64,000 nt of DNA from Paenibacillus solanacearum (GTDB lineage: Bacteria > Bacillota > Bacilli > Paenibacillales > NBRC-103111): contig NZ_CAJVAS010000003.1 of NCBI RefSeq assembly GCF_910593845.1, positions 62,001 to 126,000 of the forward strand, given 5' to 3'. Positions 51,757 through 59,906 of the stretch are shown here, piece by piece. A program made the translations under genes and the position numbers. The notes below the pieces were generated by a model, which saw nothing but the letters and a program-made list of their open reading frames with translations, did no database searches and had not been told where the DNA came from. Every line of letters starts with the position of its first letter. The stretch's first letter is position 1.

Positions 51757-54057
51757 ATGACGAACGATACGACACTGCCTTACGTTGCACTACTTCAGCG
51801 ATGGGTAAAAGGCGCGCTCAAGCACGTATTTCATTTCCCGGACCGGTCGGACCTGGCTTGCTACGGCACAGGCGAGGATACGTGGGGGGTACAGACGAAC
51901 CAGAAGGCGATCGCCGCCTTCGCAACCGTGGCGGCCGATCCGCGCTTTGACGGTACGGCTGCGGGCATTTCGCGCAGGGAGCTGCAGGAGCTTGCTCTGC
52001 GGATGCTCCGGTATACGCTGGCCTCGCATATCGAAGGGGATTACCGCTGCACGGACAATGTCTCCTGGGGGCATACGTGGATCAGCGTGCTCGGTCTGGA
52101 GCGGATGATGCATGGCGTCGATGCTTTGCAGCCGCTGATGCAGGAGGGCGACAACGCGCTGCTGCGGAAGGTGCTTCTGTCCGAATGCGACTGGCTGCTC
52201 GACCATTATACGGTCGTCGGCGGGCTACTGGCCAAGGACGGTAATAACAAGCCGGAGAGCAACTTGTGGAACGGCGCTCTTCTGCTCCGCACGGTCGCGA
52301 TGTATCCCGATTGCCCGCGGGCGGAAGCGTACCGCGACAAAGCGTTCACGTTTCTCGTTAACGCGATATCGATCCCGTCCGACGCCCATAGCGAAACGGA
52401 GCTGGACGGCAAGAAGATCGCGGACCGGTTTGCAGGCGCAAACTTCTTCGAATCGCTGGCGCTCAATCATCACGGTTATTTGAATGTCGGCTACATGGTG
52501 ATCTGCCTGTCCAACATGGCTATGCTTCACTTCATGTACCGGAGCAAGGGGATGCAGGCGCCCGAGGCGTTGTATCATCATATGAAGGAGCTGTGGGCTG
52601 TCGTCAAGCTATGCACCTTCGAAGACGGCAGGCTGCTGCGCATTGGCGGGGATACGCGCGTCCGCTACACGTATTGCCAAGACTACGTGATTCCGATGTG
52701 GCATATGATCGACGATCTGCTCGGCGATCCGGACTGCGCGCGCTTCGAGGAAGGCTGGCTGAGACAAGTGGAGCTCGAGATGGAGCGCAACGGCGACGGT
52801 ACGTTTTTGTCCGAGCGGTGCGGCCTTCTGGAGCAAGCTTCTCCGCTGTATTACACGAGGCTGGAGTCGGACCGCGCCGCCGCGCTGTCGATGGGTCTGG
52901 CATGGAAGCGGCTTGTGCGCGGCTCGGACGCGGACTGGAAGCGGGAGGCTGGAGCCGCTGCGGAGACGGCCATAGCTGAGGGGCAGACCGATCCCGGTTC
53001 GCCGGTCGTCCGCGATGCGTCCGGCCGGGGCTGGCATGACCCGTATCACGGAGCGTATGTGCACCGCAGCGCCAAGCGGGACGCCTCTTGGGTATGGGAG
53101 TCCGCCGAGAAGCCGCAAGGGCTGTGCCTCCCCGCGAACGCCAGCAATATGGCGGAGTGGCGGGAGAATTTGGCTCCGCGCTTGCGCGGGCTCGGCAAGC
53201 TGACGGATCAGCGGCTGGAGCGGCATGGCGGCGCGCCGTTTGACGGCGGCTTCGTCACCTGGGGGAGCACGCTCGTTCATACGCAGGGCCTAATGGCCGA
53301 AGGGCAGAAGGATCACGTGGTGGCCCGCAGCGCGATCGCCTGCGCGGCGCTGCCGGATGCGACGCACATGATCGTGGTTCAATACATGGCAGCGGCGCGC
53401 AGAACGTACGTGCACGAAGTAAAGGGACTGAACCTGCTGATGCCCAACGACCTGTTCAACGGCGGCGCGCGTACGTATTATTGGGAAGGCGGGCAAGCGT
53501 CGCTGCAAGGGGCAGGCAGCGCGGAGGAAACGCTGCGCACCGGTTCCCGCTGGCTCAATGTGGACGACCGGCTTGGCGTCATCGCCGTATACGGTACGGA
53601 CGCATTGTCCATATACCGGCCGGGACGGCGGCAGATCGGTCTGAAGGAGAAGCTCGCGACGGCGGGTTCAGCCGGGATGCTGTATGCCGACGAGCTGTGC
53701 GGACCGTGCTTGACCGGACTGCGAGCGGTGGAAGCGGGGGAAGTGCTGGTCGATGCCGCCTATGTGCTTCAGGCGGGAGAAGGACACCAGTCGACCTGCG
53801 CTTACGCCGGGCCGGAGAGCAGCTGCGCAGCGGCCATACAGTGCGAGACGGGCGAAGTCCGGGCGGTTCGCGCGAAGGGCGCAGATGCGCACACGTACGT
53901 GCTCGCCGCGAATTTCGGGAGCGGCGACGCGACGTTGGCGCTCGAGGCGGACCATGCCATCGATGTGGCGACCGGACTGCCGGTCCCTTGCGGACGCCAA
54001 GGCAAGGCGCAGCTGGAGCTCGCGCCCGGCACAGCCCGGCTGGTCCGGATCTCGTAA
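51757..54057 (+). CDS. putative cytosolic polysaccharide lyase or hydrolase, helical-toroid type
   Basis: A 766-residue protein I cannot place in a characterised family. Residues 1-420 are helix-rich with Trp/Tyr/His-rich segments typical of (alpha/alpha)n-toroid uronate enzymes (TDNVSWGHTWISVLGLERM, SLALNHHGYLNVGYMVICLSNM, GGDTRVRYTYCQDYVIPMWHM). The last 300 residues are beta-rich with Gly/Ala turns, like the C-terminal sheets of PL8, PL12 and PL21 lyases. There is no signal peptide. GAGAGGTACCGCG precedes the ATG. It is divergent from an AraC regulator, has a cre-like site upstream and is followed by a sugar-binding-protein gene with the same motif. A lyase for an imported glycosaminoglycan fragment is the best guess. 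Confidence 0.7.
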   Translation: MTNDTTLPYVALLQRWVKGALKHVFHFPDRSDLACYGTGEDTWGVQTNQKAIAAFATVAADPRFDGTAAGISRRELQELALRMLRYTLASHIEGDYRCTDNVSWGHTWISVLGLERMMHGVDALQPLMQEGDNALLRKVLLSECDWLLDHYTVVGGLLAKDGNNKPESNLWNGALLLRTVAMYPDCPRAEAYRDKAFTFLVNAISIPSDAHSETELDGKKIADRFAGANFFESLALNHHGYLNVGYMVICLSNMAMLHFMYRSKGMQAPEALYHHMKELWAVVKLCTFEDGRLLRIGGDTRVRYTYCQDYVIPMWHMIDDLLGDPDCARFEEGWLRQVELEMERNGDGTFLSERCGLLEQASPLYYTRLESDRAAALSMGLAWKRLVRGSDADWKREAGAAAETAIAEGQTDPGSPVVRDASGRGWHDPYHGAYVHRSAKRDASWVWESAEKPQGLCLPANASNMAEWRENLAPRLRGLGKLTDQRLERHGGAPFDGGFVTWGSTLVHTQGLMAEGQKDHVVARSAIACAALPDATHMIVVQYMAAARRTYVHEVKGLNLLMPNDLFNGGARTYYWEGGQASLQGAGSAEETLRTGSRWLNVDDRLGVIAVYGTDALSIYRPGRRQIGLKEKLATAGSAGMLYADELCGPCLTGLRAVEAGEVLVDAAYVLQAGEGHQSTCAYAGPESSCAAAIQCETGEVRAVRAKGADAHTYVLAANFGSGDATLALEADHAIDVATGLPVPCGRQGKAQLELAPGTARLVRIS

Positions 54058-54107
54058 GCCGGGGGAAGGAGGGAGGCGGCGAGCGGCGCCGCTTCCTTAC
54101 ACGATTT

Positions 54108-54123
54108 GTGTATGCGCTTACAG
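54108..54123 (+). promoter_or_regulatory. cre-like site upstream of the 54189 binding-protein gene
   Basis: Read on the minus strand, CTGTAAGCGCATACAC matches the cre core TGNAANCGNWNNCA completely; only the two outer W positions differ. It shares 13 identical bases with the site at 51585. Confidence 0.55.
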
Positions 54124-54188
54124 TCATGAAGAACTTGTTTTCGACTGCTTTATCCGACGCATGATCCGACAATAACGGAGGGGATCGA

Positions 54189-55511
54189 ATGATAAAGAGA
54201 AAGAGAACCAAGTATGGCTGCGCTCTGATCGGGCTGACCGCCATTGTGATGCTGAATGGCTGTTCGGGGGATCGTCCGGCGGCCGAACCTGCTGCTAATC
54301 AGCCGGTTGACGGTAAGGCGGCCGGGGCCGAAGCGGCTCAGCTGGTCATTTATTCCGGAAGCGGCTGGACGGAGGAAGCGTTCAACGAGAAGTTCGGCGA
54401 TGCGATCCGCAAAAAATTTCCGCAGCATACGATCAAATACATTCAACGCGCCAAAGGAACGGATTACCAGGATTTGATCACGGCCGGTCAGCCGATTGAC
54501 ATCATCTGGGAATCGATCGGCAACTTCGCCAATATGCTGCAGTATAACATCCAGACGGATATGACGGCGCTCATCAAGAAGCACAATATCGATACGAGTC
54601 CGATCGAGCCGACGATGCTCGAGGCGGTAAAGGTCATGTCCGACGGCAAAATGTATGCGCTTCCCGTCGTCAACAACACGCTTTCACTCTATTACAACAA
54701 AGATATTTTCGATAAATTCGGCGTGCCGTACCCGAAAGACGGCATGACGTGGGACGACGTCTTCGAATTGAACAAGAAGCTGACCCGCGTGGACGGATCG
54801 ACGAGTTACGTCGGACTCGGCTTATCGCAGAGCCACTATTTCGACATCAATCCGCTCTCGCTGGCCAAGGTAGACCCGAAGACATTCAAGCCGATCATTA
54901 ACAACGACAAATGGAAGGTGCTGCTCGGCACGTACTCCAGATTGGGGGAAGCGTCCGGCTATAAGGAGAAGGTGCAGGAGCTGAAGGGCATTCCAGGCGT
55001 AACCCAATTCGTCAAGACGAAGGATACGGCGATGCTGGCCGGCCTGGCCAATATGCACATGACGCAGGACGTGTCTGAGCTGAACTGGGACGTCGTCGCG
55101 TATCCGACATTTAAGGAAGCGCCGAACGTGCACCCGCAGTCGTATCCGACTTATTTTGGCGTGACGGCGAGCAGCAAATACCAGGATCAGGGGATGCAAA
55201 TTATCAAATATTTGCTGTCCGAGGAATATCAGGCGTGGGTGTCACGCGGGGGCACGCTCCCGGTAGTGAAAACCGCCGCGGTCGTCAACGGCTTTGCACA
55301 AGATACGAAATTTAAAGACAAAAACGTCAAGTCGGCGCTGTACAGCTCGTTCGCCCCGATTTCCGTCAAAACGATCTACGACGGTCCCGTTACGACGGCA
55401 TACAGCAGCAAGATTACCGATCTTACGCTGGGCAAAATCGATGTAAACACGCTGCTGCGCGAGGCGGAGGACGAAGCCGCCAAAGGCATTGAGGCGTTGA
55501 GAGTCAAATAG
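54189..55511 (+). CDS. sugar ABC transporter substrate-binding lipoprotein
   Basis: A 440-residue CUT1-type binding protein. The lipobox MLNGC gives the lipid-anchored Cys25. The central hallmark YYNKDIFDKFGVPYPKDGM is identical to the consensus of the paralogs at 7918, 43854 and 49276; the whole protein is closest by eye to the one at 7918 (shared start GXGXTEEAF-like and AKGTxxxxLxxxGQPIDII segments). AACGGAGGGGATCG precedes the ATG. It follows the lyase-like gene by 131 bases and is closed by a strong terminator. No permease genes are adjacent. Confidence 0.92.
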   Translation: MIKRKRTKYGCALIGLTAIVMLNGCSGDRPAAEPAANQPVDGKAAGAEAAQLVIYSGSGWTEEAFNEKFGDAIRKKFPQHTIKYIQRAKGTDYQDLITAGQPIDIIWESIGNFANMLQYNIQTDMTALIKKHNIDTSPIEPTMLEAVKVMSDGKMYALPVVNNTLSLYYNKDIFDKFGVPYPKDGMTWDDVFELNKKLTRVDGSTSYVGLGLSQSHYFDINPLSLAKVDPKTFKPIINNDKWKVLLGTYSRLGEASGYKEKVQELKGIPGVTQFVKTKDTAMLAGLANMHMTQDVSELNWDVVAYPTFKEAPNVHPQSYPTYFGVTASSKYQDQGMQIIKYLLSEEYQAWVSRGGTLPVVKTAAVVNGFAQDTKFKDKNVKSALYSSFAPISVKTIYDGPVTTAYSSKITDLTLGKIDVNTLLREAEDEAAKGIEALRVK

Positions 55512-55523
55512 CCGGGCCGAGAC

Positions 55524-55573
55524 AGCCCTCGTTTTTCCCGAAGCATCGCTTTTGGGAAAGCGGGGGCTTTTAT
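55524..55573 (+). terminator. rho-independent terminator between converging genes
   Basis: A long imperfect stem: AGCCCTCG...TTTTCCC on the left pairs with GGGAAA...CGGGGGCT on the right, followed by TTTTATT. It overlaps the last codon of the convergent DeoR gene. Confidence 0.8.
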
Positions 55574-56337
55574 TCGTGCTGAACGATGGTAACGCCGCTC
55601 TGCTCGTACTTGTGCACCGTATCCGGGTCGAGGGAGCGGTTCGTGACGAAAGAGCGGATCTCTTGAATGTCGCACACCTTCATGAAGGAGACGGTCTCGA
55701 ACTTGCTGGAGTCGACGACGGCAATCGCTTGCTTGCTGCTGCGGATCATCGCTCGTATGACGGAGGGCTGACCTTGCCGGAAGTCGGTAAGCCCCTTCTC
55801 CAGCGATACGGCGTTCACGCTGATAAAGGCGACATCGGGATTGTAGCGGCGAATTTCATCCTCGACGGAATCGCCGTATAAGGCAAACTCCTCGTTGTTT
55901 AATATCCCGCCAAGAATGATGATCGTGAAATTTTTGTTGGCTGCTAATATTTCCGCCACTTTCAAACAGTTCGTCACGACGGTCAGCTTGGCGAAACGGG
56001 CAACCAGCTGCCTGGCCAGCTCCATATTGGTCGTGCCGGCGTTCATGGCGATCGCCTGATTTTCCTTGATCATCTGCGCCGCAACGGCGGCGAGCTCCTG
56101 CTTTTCCTGGATGTTCGCGGTTGTTCTCCGGGAGAACGTCTCGTTCGTCACTTTTTCTTCCTTCAACACGGCGCCGCCATGAACGCGGCTCAGCTTGCCC
56201 GCTTTTTCCAATGCGTCCAAATCTCTGCGCACCGTATCGATGGAAACGCCAAGAAGCTGCTTCAAATCGGCAATCGAAGCATGTCCGTTCTGTTCGATTT
56301 CCGTCATGATTCGTTTGTAACGTTCGGGAGCCAACAT
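55570..56337 (-). CDS. DeoR-family transcriptional regulator
   Basis: A 255-residue sugar-metabolism repressor. The N-terminal helix-turn-helix is typical of DeoR: ASIADLKQLLGVSIDTVRRDLDALEKAGKLSRVHGGAV. The C-terminal effector domain has the sugar-phosphate binding GTTNMELARQL segment, followed by VVTNCLKVAE and LGGILNNEEFALYGDSVE. AAAGGTGATTGT precedes the ATG. It is divergent from the metallophosphoesterase-MFS operon and probably represses it through sites in the shared 303-base region. Confidence 0.92.
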   Translation of the reverse strand: MLAPERYKRIMTEIEQNGHASIADLKQLLGVSIDTVRRDLDALEKAGKLSRVHGGAVLKEEKVTNETFSRRTTANIQEKQELAAVAAQMIKENQAIAMNAGTTNMELARQLVARFAKLTVVTNCLKVAEILAANKNFTIIILGGILNNEEFALYGDSVEDEIRRYNPDVAFISVNAVSLEKGLTDFRQGQPSVIRAMIRSSKQAIAVVDSSKFETVSFMKVCDIQEIRSFVTNRSLDPDTVHKYEQSGVTIVQHE

Positions 56338-56469
56338 ACAATCACCTTTTAACCTGTTCTTAGAATTGTATCCAGTGTATCAAAGTCATCGCCGTAAAGT
56401 AAATGACGTTTCCATCGTATTGCGTGAATTTGCCGCTTATAAACGGATTTTGCACGAAAAATCTCGAAT

Positions 56470-56535
56470 AAAACAGCAAATAAATGCAAAACAGCGCAGA
56501 AAATGATTGAATGATGCGTCACTCTGTACTATAAT
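56470..56535 (+). promoter_or_regulatory. promoter with upstream direct repeats, for the 56641 operon
   Basis: TTGAAT (56507-56512), 17-base spacer, TATAAT (56530-56535) is a near-consensus promoter. Just upstream the octamer AAAACAGC occurs twice, at 56470 and 56488, 18 bases apart; DeoR-family repressors often bind such direct repeats. The rest of the 56338-56640 region is A/T-rich and shows no gene. Confidence 0.6.
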
Positions 56536-56640
56536 GAGACCTGCAAGCAGACGGATACGGAAACGGGAGCCGAGAGGTTCGCATGCCATTCCTTTACCGT
56601 CATGTGAGGCGACGACGATATCGTGAGGAGAGGGTCTTGA

Positions 56641-57471
56641 ATGAAGCTTTTGTTAATGGGTGATTTTCATTATCCCGTCATGGAGCACGGGACACCGGAG
56701 CTGCTGGAGGCGCGGGAGCAATTTTTTGGCGGCATGATTGAAGCGTTTTTGCGAGTGGAGGCCGATTACCACATATCGCTGGGCGACTTTACGAACGAAG
56801 GGTTCCCGGTTGAATTCGGGTTCGTGTTCGATCAAGTCCGCACATTCGGTCAAGCCCGTCAGTTTATCCATGTGTTGGGCAATCACGATACGTATCATAT
56901 CCCGAAGACGGAAATTTTGTCGATTTCCGGTCAACAGCGCTATCATAAGATCGATACAGCAGAAGCGGTGCTCGTGTTCCTGGACACGACCAAAGAGATG
57001 AGTCCGAAGGATTACGGCGGTGAAATCGACCCCGAGCAAATGGCTTGGCTGGAAAACGAGCTGCGCCAGTCCGGCGACAAGCCGGTGTTCCTGTTCGGCC
57101 ATCACCCGCTTCCGGATACGACCACCTATTCGGAAAAGCATATGCTGCGCATTCATCCCGAGTTCGACGTATGGTCCGTCATGCAGGCCAAATCCGGCCC
57201 CGGCTACTACTTCTGCGGACATAATCATGTCCAATCGATTGTGAAGCGCGATCAGTGGCATTTCGTGCAAACGGCGGCGTGCCTCGATATTCCCGCATTC
57301 CGTATGATCGAAATCGAGAACGGCAAGCTGTCCGTATCGATGGTTCCGGTCGAGGACCAACGGCTTCTGGAGCTGGCGGCTCTGATCCGCGTCAACATGA
57401 AACGCTTCAAACCGAAAGCAGAAGCAGCCGGATCGGAAACGGATCAAGCCTTAACGGTCGCACACGGCTAG
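56641..57471 (+). CDS. calcineurin-type metallophosphoesterase
   Basis: A 276-residue cytoplasmic phosphoesterase. All metal motifs are present: GDFHYP near the start, SLGDFTN, VLGNHDTYH, FLFGHHPL and YYFCGHNHV. It would cleave a phosphomonoester or phosphodiester; the substrate is unknown, although cAMP- or sugar-phosphate-like compounds are handled by relatives. GAGGAGAGGGTCTTGA precedes the ATG. It starts an operon with an MFS transporter five bases downstream and is divergent from a DeoR regulator, which suggests that an imported phosphorylated compound or a sugar phosphate is its substrate. Confidence 0.92.
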   Translation: MKLLLMGDFHYPVMEHGTPELLEAREQFFGGMIEAFLRVEADYHISLGDFTNEGFPVEFGFVFDQVRTFGQARQFIHVLGNHDTYHIPKTEILSISGQQRYHKIDTAEAVLVFLDTTKEMSPKDYGGEIDPEQMAWLENELRQSGDKPVFLFGHHPLPDTTTYSEKHMLRIHPEFDVWSVMQAKSGPGYYFCGHNHVQSIVKRDQWHFVQTAACLDIPAFRMIEIENGKLSVSMVPVEDQRLLELAALIRVNMKRFKPKAEAAGSETDQALTVAHG

Positions 57472-57475
57472 ACGG

Positions 57476-58750
57476 ATGTCTGCGATTCCGAACGAAGGAA
57501 AGAACAAAGTCATCGCCGTTTCGCTGGTCACGGCGATCTGCTTGCTCGGCGATTCGATGCTGTACGTCGCCCTTCCGGTCTATTGGCATCAAACCGGTCT
57601 ATTGTCTTTATGGGAAGTGGGTCTGATCTTATCCATTAACCGGTTCGTCCGATTGCCGCTTAATCCGATCATGGGCTGGCTGTATTCGAAAATATCGCTG
57701 CGAACGGGGCTGCTTGTAGCGGTTGTCTTATCCGCCTTGACCACTACCGGTTACGGGTTTGCTCAAGGCTTATGGGTCTGGCTGATTCTCCGATGCATTT
57801 GGGGGTTCGCTTGGTCGTTATTGCGGCTAGGCGGGCTAATGACGGTCGTCACGGCGGCGGAAGACCATAATCGCGGTTATTTGATGGGAACCTACAACGG
57901 GCTGTACCGGCTGGGGAGCTTGTTCGGCATGCTTCTTGGAGGCGGCGGGGCGACCCTGATCGGCATCGAATGGGTAGCGTTCCTCATGGGAGCCGCTTCC
58001 TTGCTCGGCATACCGCTGATTCTGCTGTTTGTCCGGCCCGGGACGGCGGCGGACGCATCTCGCTCCGCGAAGGCGCGGGCCGGAGCGGTGCGATGGAGGT
58101 CGCTTGGGCTGTGGAAGGTGATGAGCAGCGGCTTCCTGGTCTCCTTGCTGATTCAAGGCGTGCTGACGTCTACGCTGAGCTTTCTTATCAATGATCTCTT
58201 CACGGAAGAAGTCAGTATAGGCGAGGCTACCTTGGCCGCGGCGACATTGTCGGGCATCATCCAGGGGAGCCGGTGGGCGTGGGAGCCGTTCCTTGCCGTA
58301 AAGTTCGGCCACTGGTCGGACGGTCCTTATGGCCGGATGCCGTGGTTTTGCGGCTTTCTGCTTGTTGCCGCTGTCGGCTTTGCGTGCGCGCCATTAGGGA
58401 TCGGCATCTATTGGTGGATTGTTGTCATCTTGACGGTGATGATCGCGGCAACGGCATTGACGACATTGATGGATACGCTGGCTACGGACACGTCCAGAGA
58501 CACGAATTCCATCTCGATCATGACGCTGTATTCCGTTGCGCTCGACTTTGGCGCCGCCGCGGGTCCGATGCTGGCTTTCTTGCTCTTATCGCTGAAGCAC
58601 GGCTTGATCTATACGTATTGGGGCGGTGCCGCCATCTTCCTCGCATTGTGCTTGCTCTGGTTCGAAAAGGGGGCATCCCGCGATCGTTCGAGCAGAGTAT
58701 CGGCTTCGCATGGAAAAGATCAGGAGCGGAAAACGGCAGAAATCTCATAA
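57476..58750 (+). CDS. MFS transporter
   Basis: A 424-residue major facilitator with about twelve helices. Transmembrane pattern and loop motif (IMGWLYSKISLRTGLLVAV, RCIWGFAWSLLRLGGLMTV, GTYNGLYRLGSLFGMLLGG) are typical. Its ATG lies five bases after the phosphoesterase stop, so the two are coupled. The substrate is unknown; import of a phosphorylated or diester compound for the partner enzyme, or export of its product, would fit. Confidence 0.88.
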   Translation: MSAIPNEGKNKVIAVSLVTAICLLGDSMLYVALPVYWHQTGLLSLWEVGLILSINRFVRLPLNPIMGWLYSKISLRTGLLVAVVLSALTTTGYGFAQGLWVWLILRCIWGFAWSLLRLGGLMTVVTAAEDHNRGYLMGTYNGLYRLGSLFGMLLGGGGATLIGIEWVAFLMGAASLLGIPLILLFVRPGTAADASRSAKARAGAVRWRSLGLWKVMSSGFLVSLLIQGVLTSTLSFLINDLFTEEVSIGEATLAAATLSGIIQGSRWAWEPFLAVKFGHWSDGPYGRMPWFCGFLLVAAVGFACAPLGIGIYWWIVVILTVMIAATALTTLMDTLATDTSRDTNSISIMTLYSVALDFGAAAGPMLAFLLLSLKHGLIYTYWGGAAIFLALCLLWFEKGASRDRSSRVSASHGKDQERKTAEIS

Positions 58751-58760
58751 AATTATACGA

Positions 58761-58807
58761 GGCAGCGGCCCGGAGGGAATGTTCCCCCGGGCTGGCTGCT
58801 GTTTTTT
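58761..58807 (+). terminator. rho-independent terminator after the MFS gene
   Basis: A long GC-rich stem: GGCAGC...GCCCGGAGGGAA on the left pairs with TTCCCCCGGGC...GCTGCT on the right (small internal loops), ending in six Ts. It lies just before the convergent LysR gene's end. Confidence 0.85.
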
Positions 58808-58811
58808 GCGT

Positions 58812-59717
58812 TTAATTCGCGCGATGCCCTTTACGCTCCCGCGTTTTCTGTATGGCATAGAGGTAGAACGTATTCGCCGCCGCGGACATGTACCGGTCCT
58901 TGATTCGCGAGATCCCGGTCGTGACGGTGCAGATCGGGTCCGTAACGGCGAGAACGTGGAGCCGGTCCTTAATGATGTCGGAAAATTTCTCCCACAGCAG
59001 GCTCGGGATAAACGAAATCCCGAGACCGAGGCTTACCATCTCTCCGATGACCGCGGAATCATTCCCCTCGAATGATATTTTGGGGGTGAAGCCGGCTTGC
59101 CGGCACAGATGCTCCAGCGCGCTCGCCGAATCGTTGTTGGCGCTGGCATGGATGAATTTCTCATCGGCCATCTCGCTGAGCCGGACCTCATGGCGGCGAA
59201 TGAACCGCTCCTCGCGCGGCACGAGCAGCAGCAGCGGCTCCGAGTAGAGCGGAGCCCATTCGATGTCGGGGCCTTCAACCGGTTCGGCCGAGATGCAGAA
59301 GTCGATTTCGCCCGTTTCCAGCAGGCGGTACATATTGATATCGCTGCGCAAATACTGGCGGATTCGCACATCGGGGTACTGCCGCAAAAAAGATGAAACG
59401 AGACTCGGAAAAATGCTGACGTTGGTTGTCGCGATGGAGACAGACCCCGTCTCCAGCTGGGCGAGGTCGTTAATTTTTTTCTTCGCCTGATCGAGCTCCA
59501 GAAACGAACGCTCCAGATGCGCCAGAAAAATTTCGCCGTATCGATTGAGCCGAATTTGGCGTCCGGTTCGTTCGAACAGCGGGACGCCGATATCGTCTTC
59601 CAATCGGGAGATCGTTCGGCTGAGCGCCGGCTGCGTAATATTCAATTCCTTGGCGGCTTGCGTCATATGCTCCAAGCGAGCGACGGTTCGAAAATATTGA
59701 AGCTGCTGCAATTCCAT
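58812..59717 (-). CDS. LysR-family transcriptional regulator
   Basis: A 301-residue regulator. The N-terminal helix-turn-helix is standard: LQYFRTVARLEHMTQAAKELNITQPALSRTISRLEDDIG, followed by a substrate-binding-fold effector domain (SVSIATTNVSIFPSLVSSFL, EIDFCISAEPVEGPD). The ATG at 59717 lies six bases after GAGGTG; a GTG three codons earlier is less likely. It is divergent from the CYP102 P450 gene and is its probable regulator. LysR proteins normally bind between the two genes and activate the target when a ligand binds. Confidence 0.93.
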   Translation of the reverse strand: MELQQLQYFRTVARLEHMTQAAKELNITQPALSRTISRLEDDIGVPLFERTGRQIRLNRYGEIFLAHLERSFLELDQAKKKINDLAQLETGSVSIATTNVSIFPSLVSSFLRQYPDVRIRQYLRSDINMYRLLETGEIDFCISAEPVEGPDIEWAPLYSEPLLLLVPREERFIRRHEVRLSEMADEKFIHASANNDSASALEHLCRQAGFTPKISFEGNDSAVIGEMVSLGLGISFIPSLLWEKFSDIIKDRLHVLAVTDPICTVTTGISRIKDRYMSAAANTFYLYAIQKTRERKGHRAN

Positions 59718-59747
59718 GCGCTGCACCTCACAGATTAACTCAATGTA

Positions 59748-59800
59748 ATGAATTCATGTTCTATTATATATTGGATAGTATCAATGTTCCCGGATAAAAT
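59748..59800 (+). promoter_or_regulatory. LysR/P450 divergent control region
   Basis: TTGGAT (59771-59776), 18-base spacer, TAAAAT (59795-59800) is a plausible P450 promoter. A 10-base palindrome ATGAATTCAT (59748-59757) lies 14 bases upstream of its -35 box, where a LysR activator would sit. The minus-strand promoter for lysR should overlap this A/T-rich stretch. Confidence 0.45.
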
Positions 59801-59906
59801 AAACATAAGGCAATTTATTGATCTTATTTGCAGCTAACGAACCGGCTCGACCTGCGGTCTCCGCACAGGTAACGGTTGACGATCATTGGAGAGGAGTGGC
59901 TCACGG

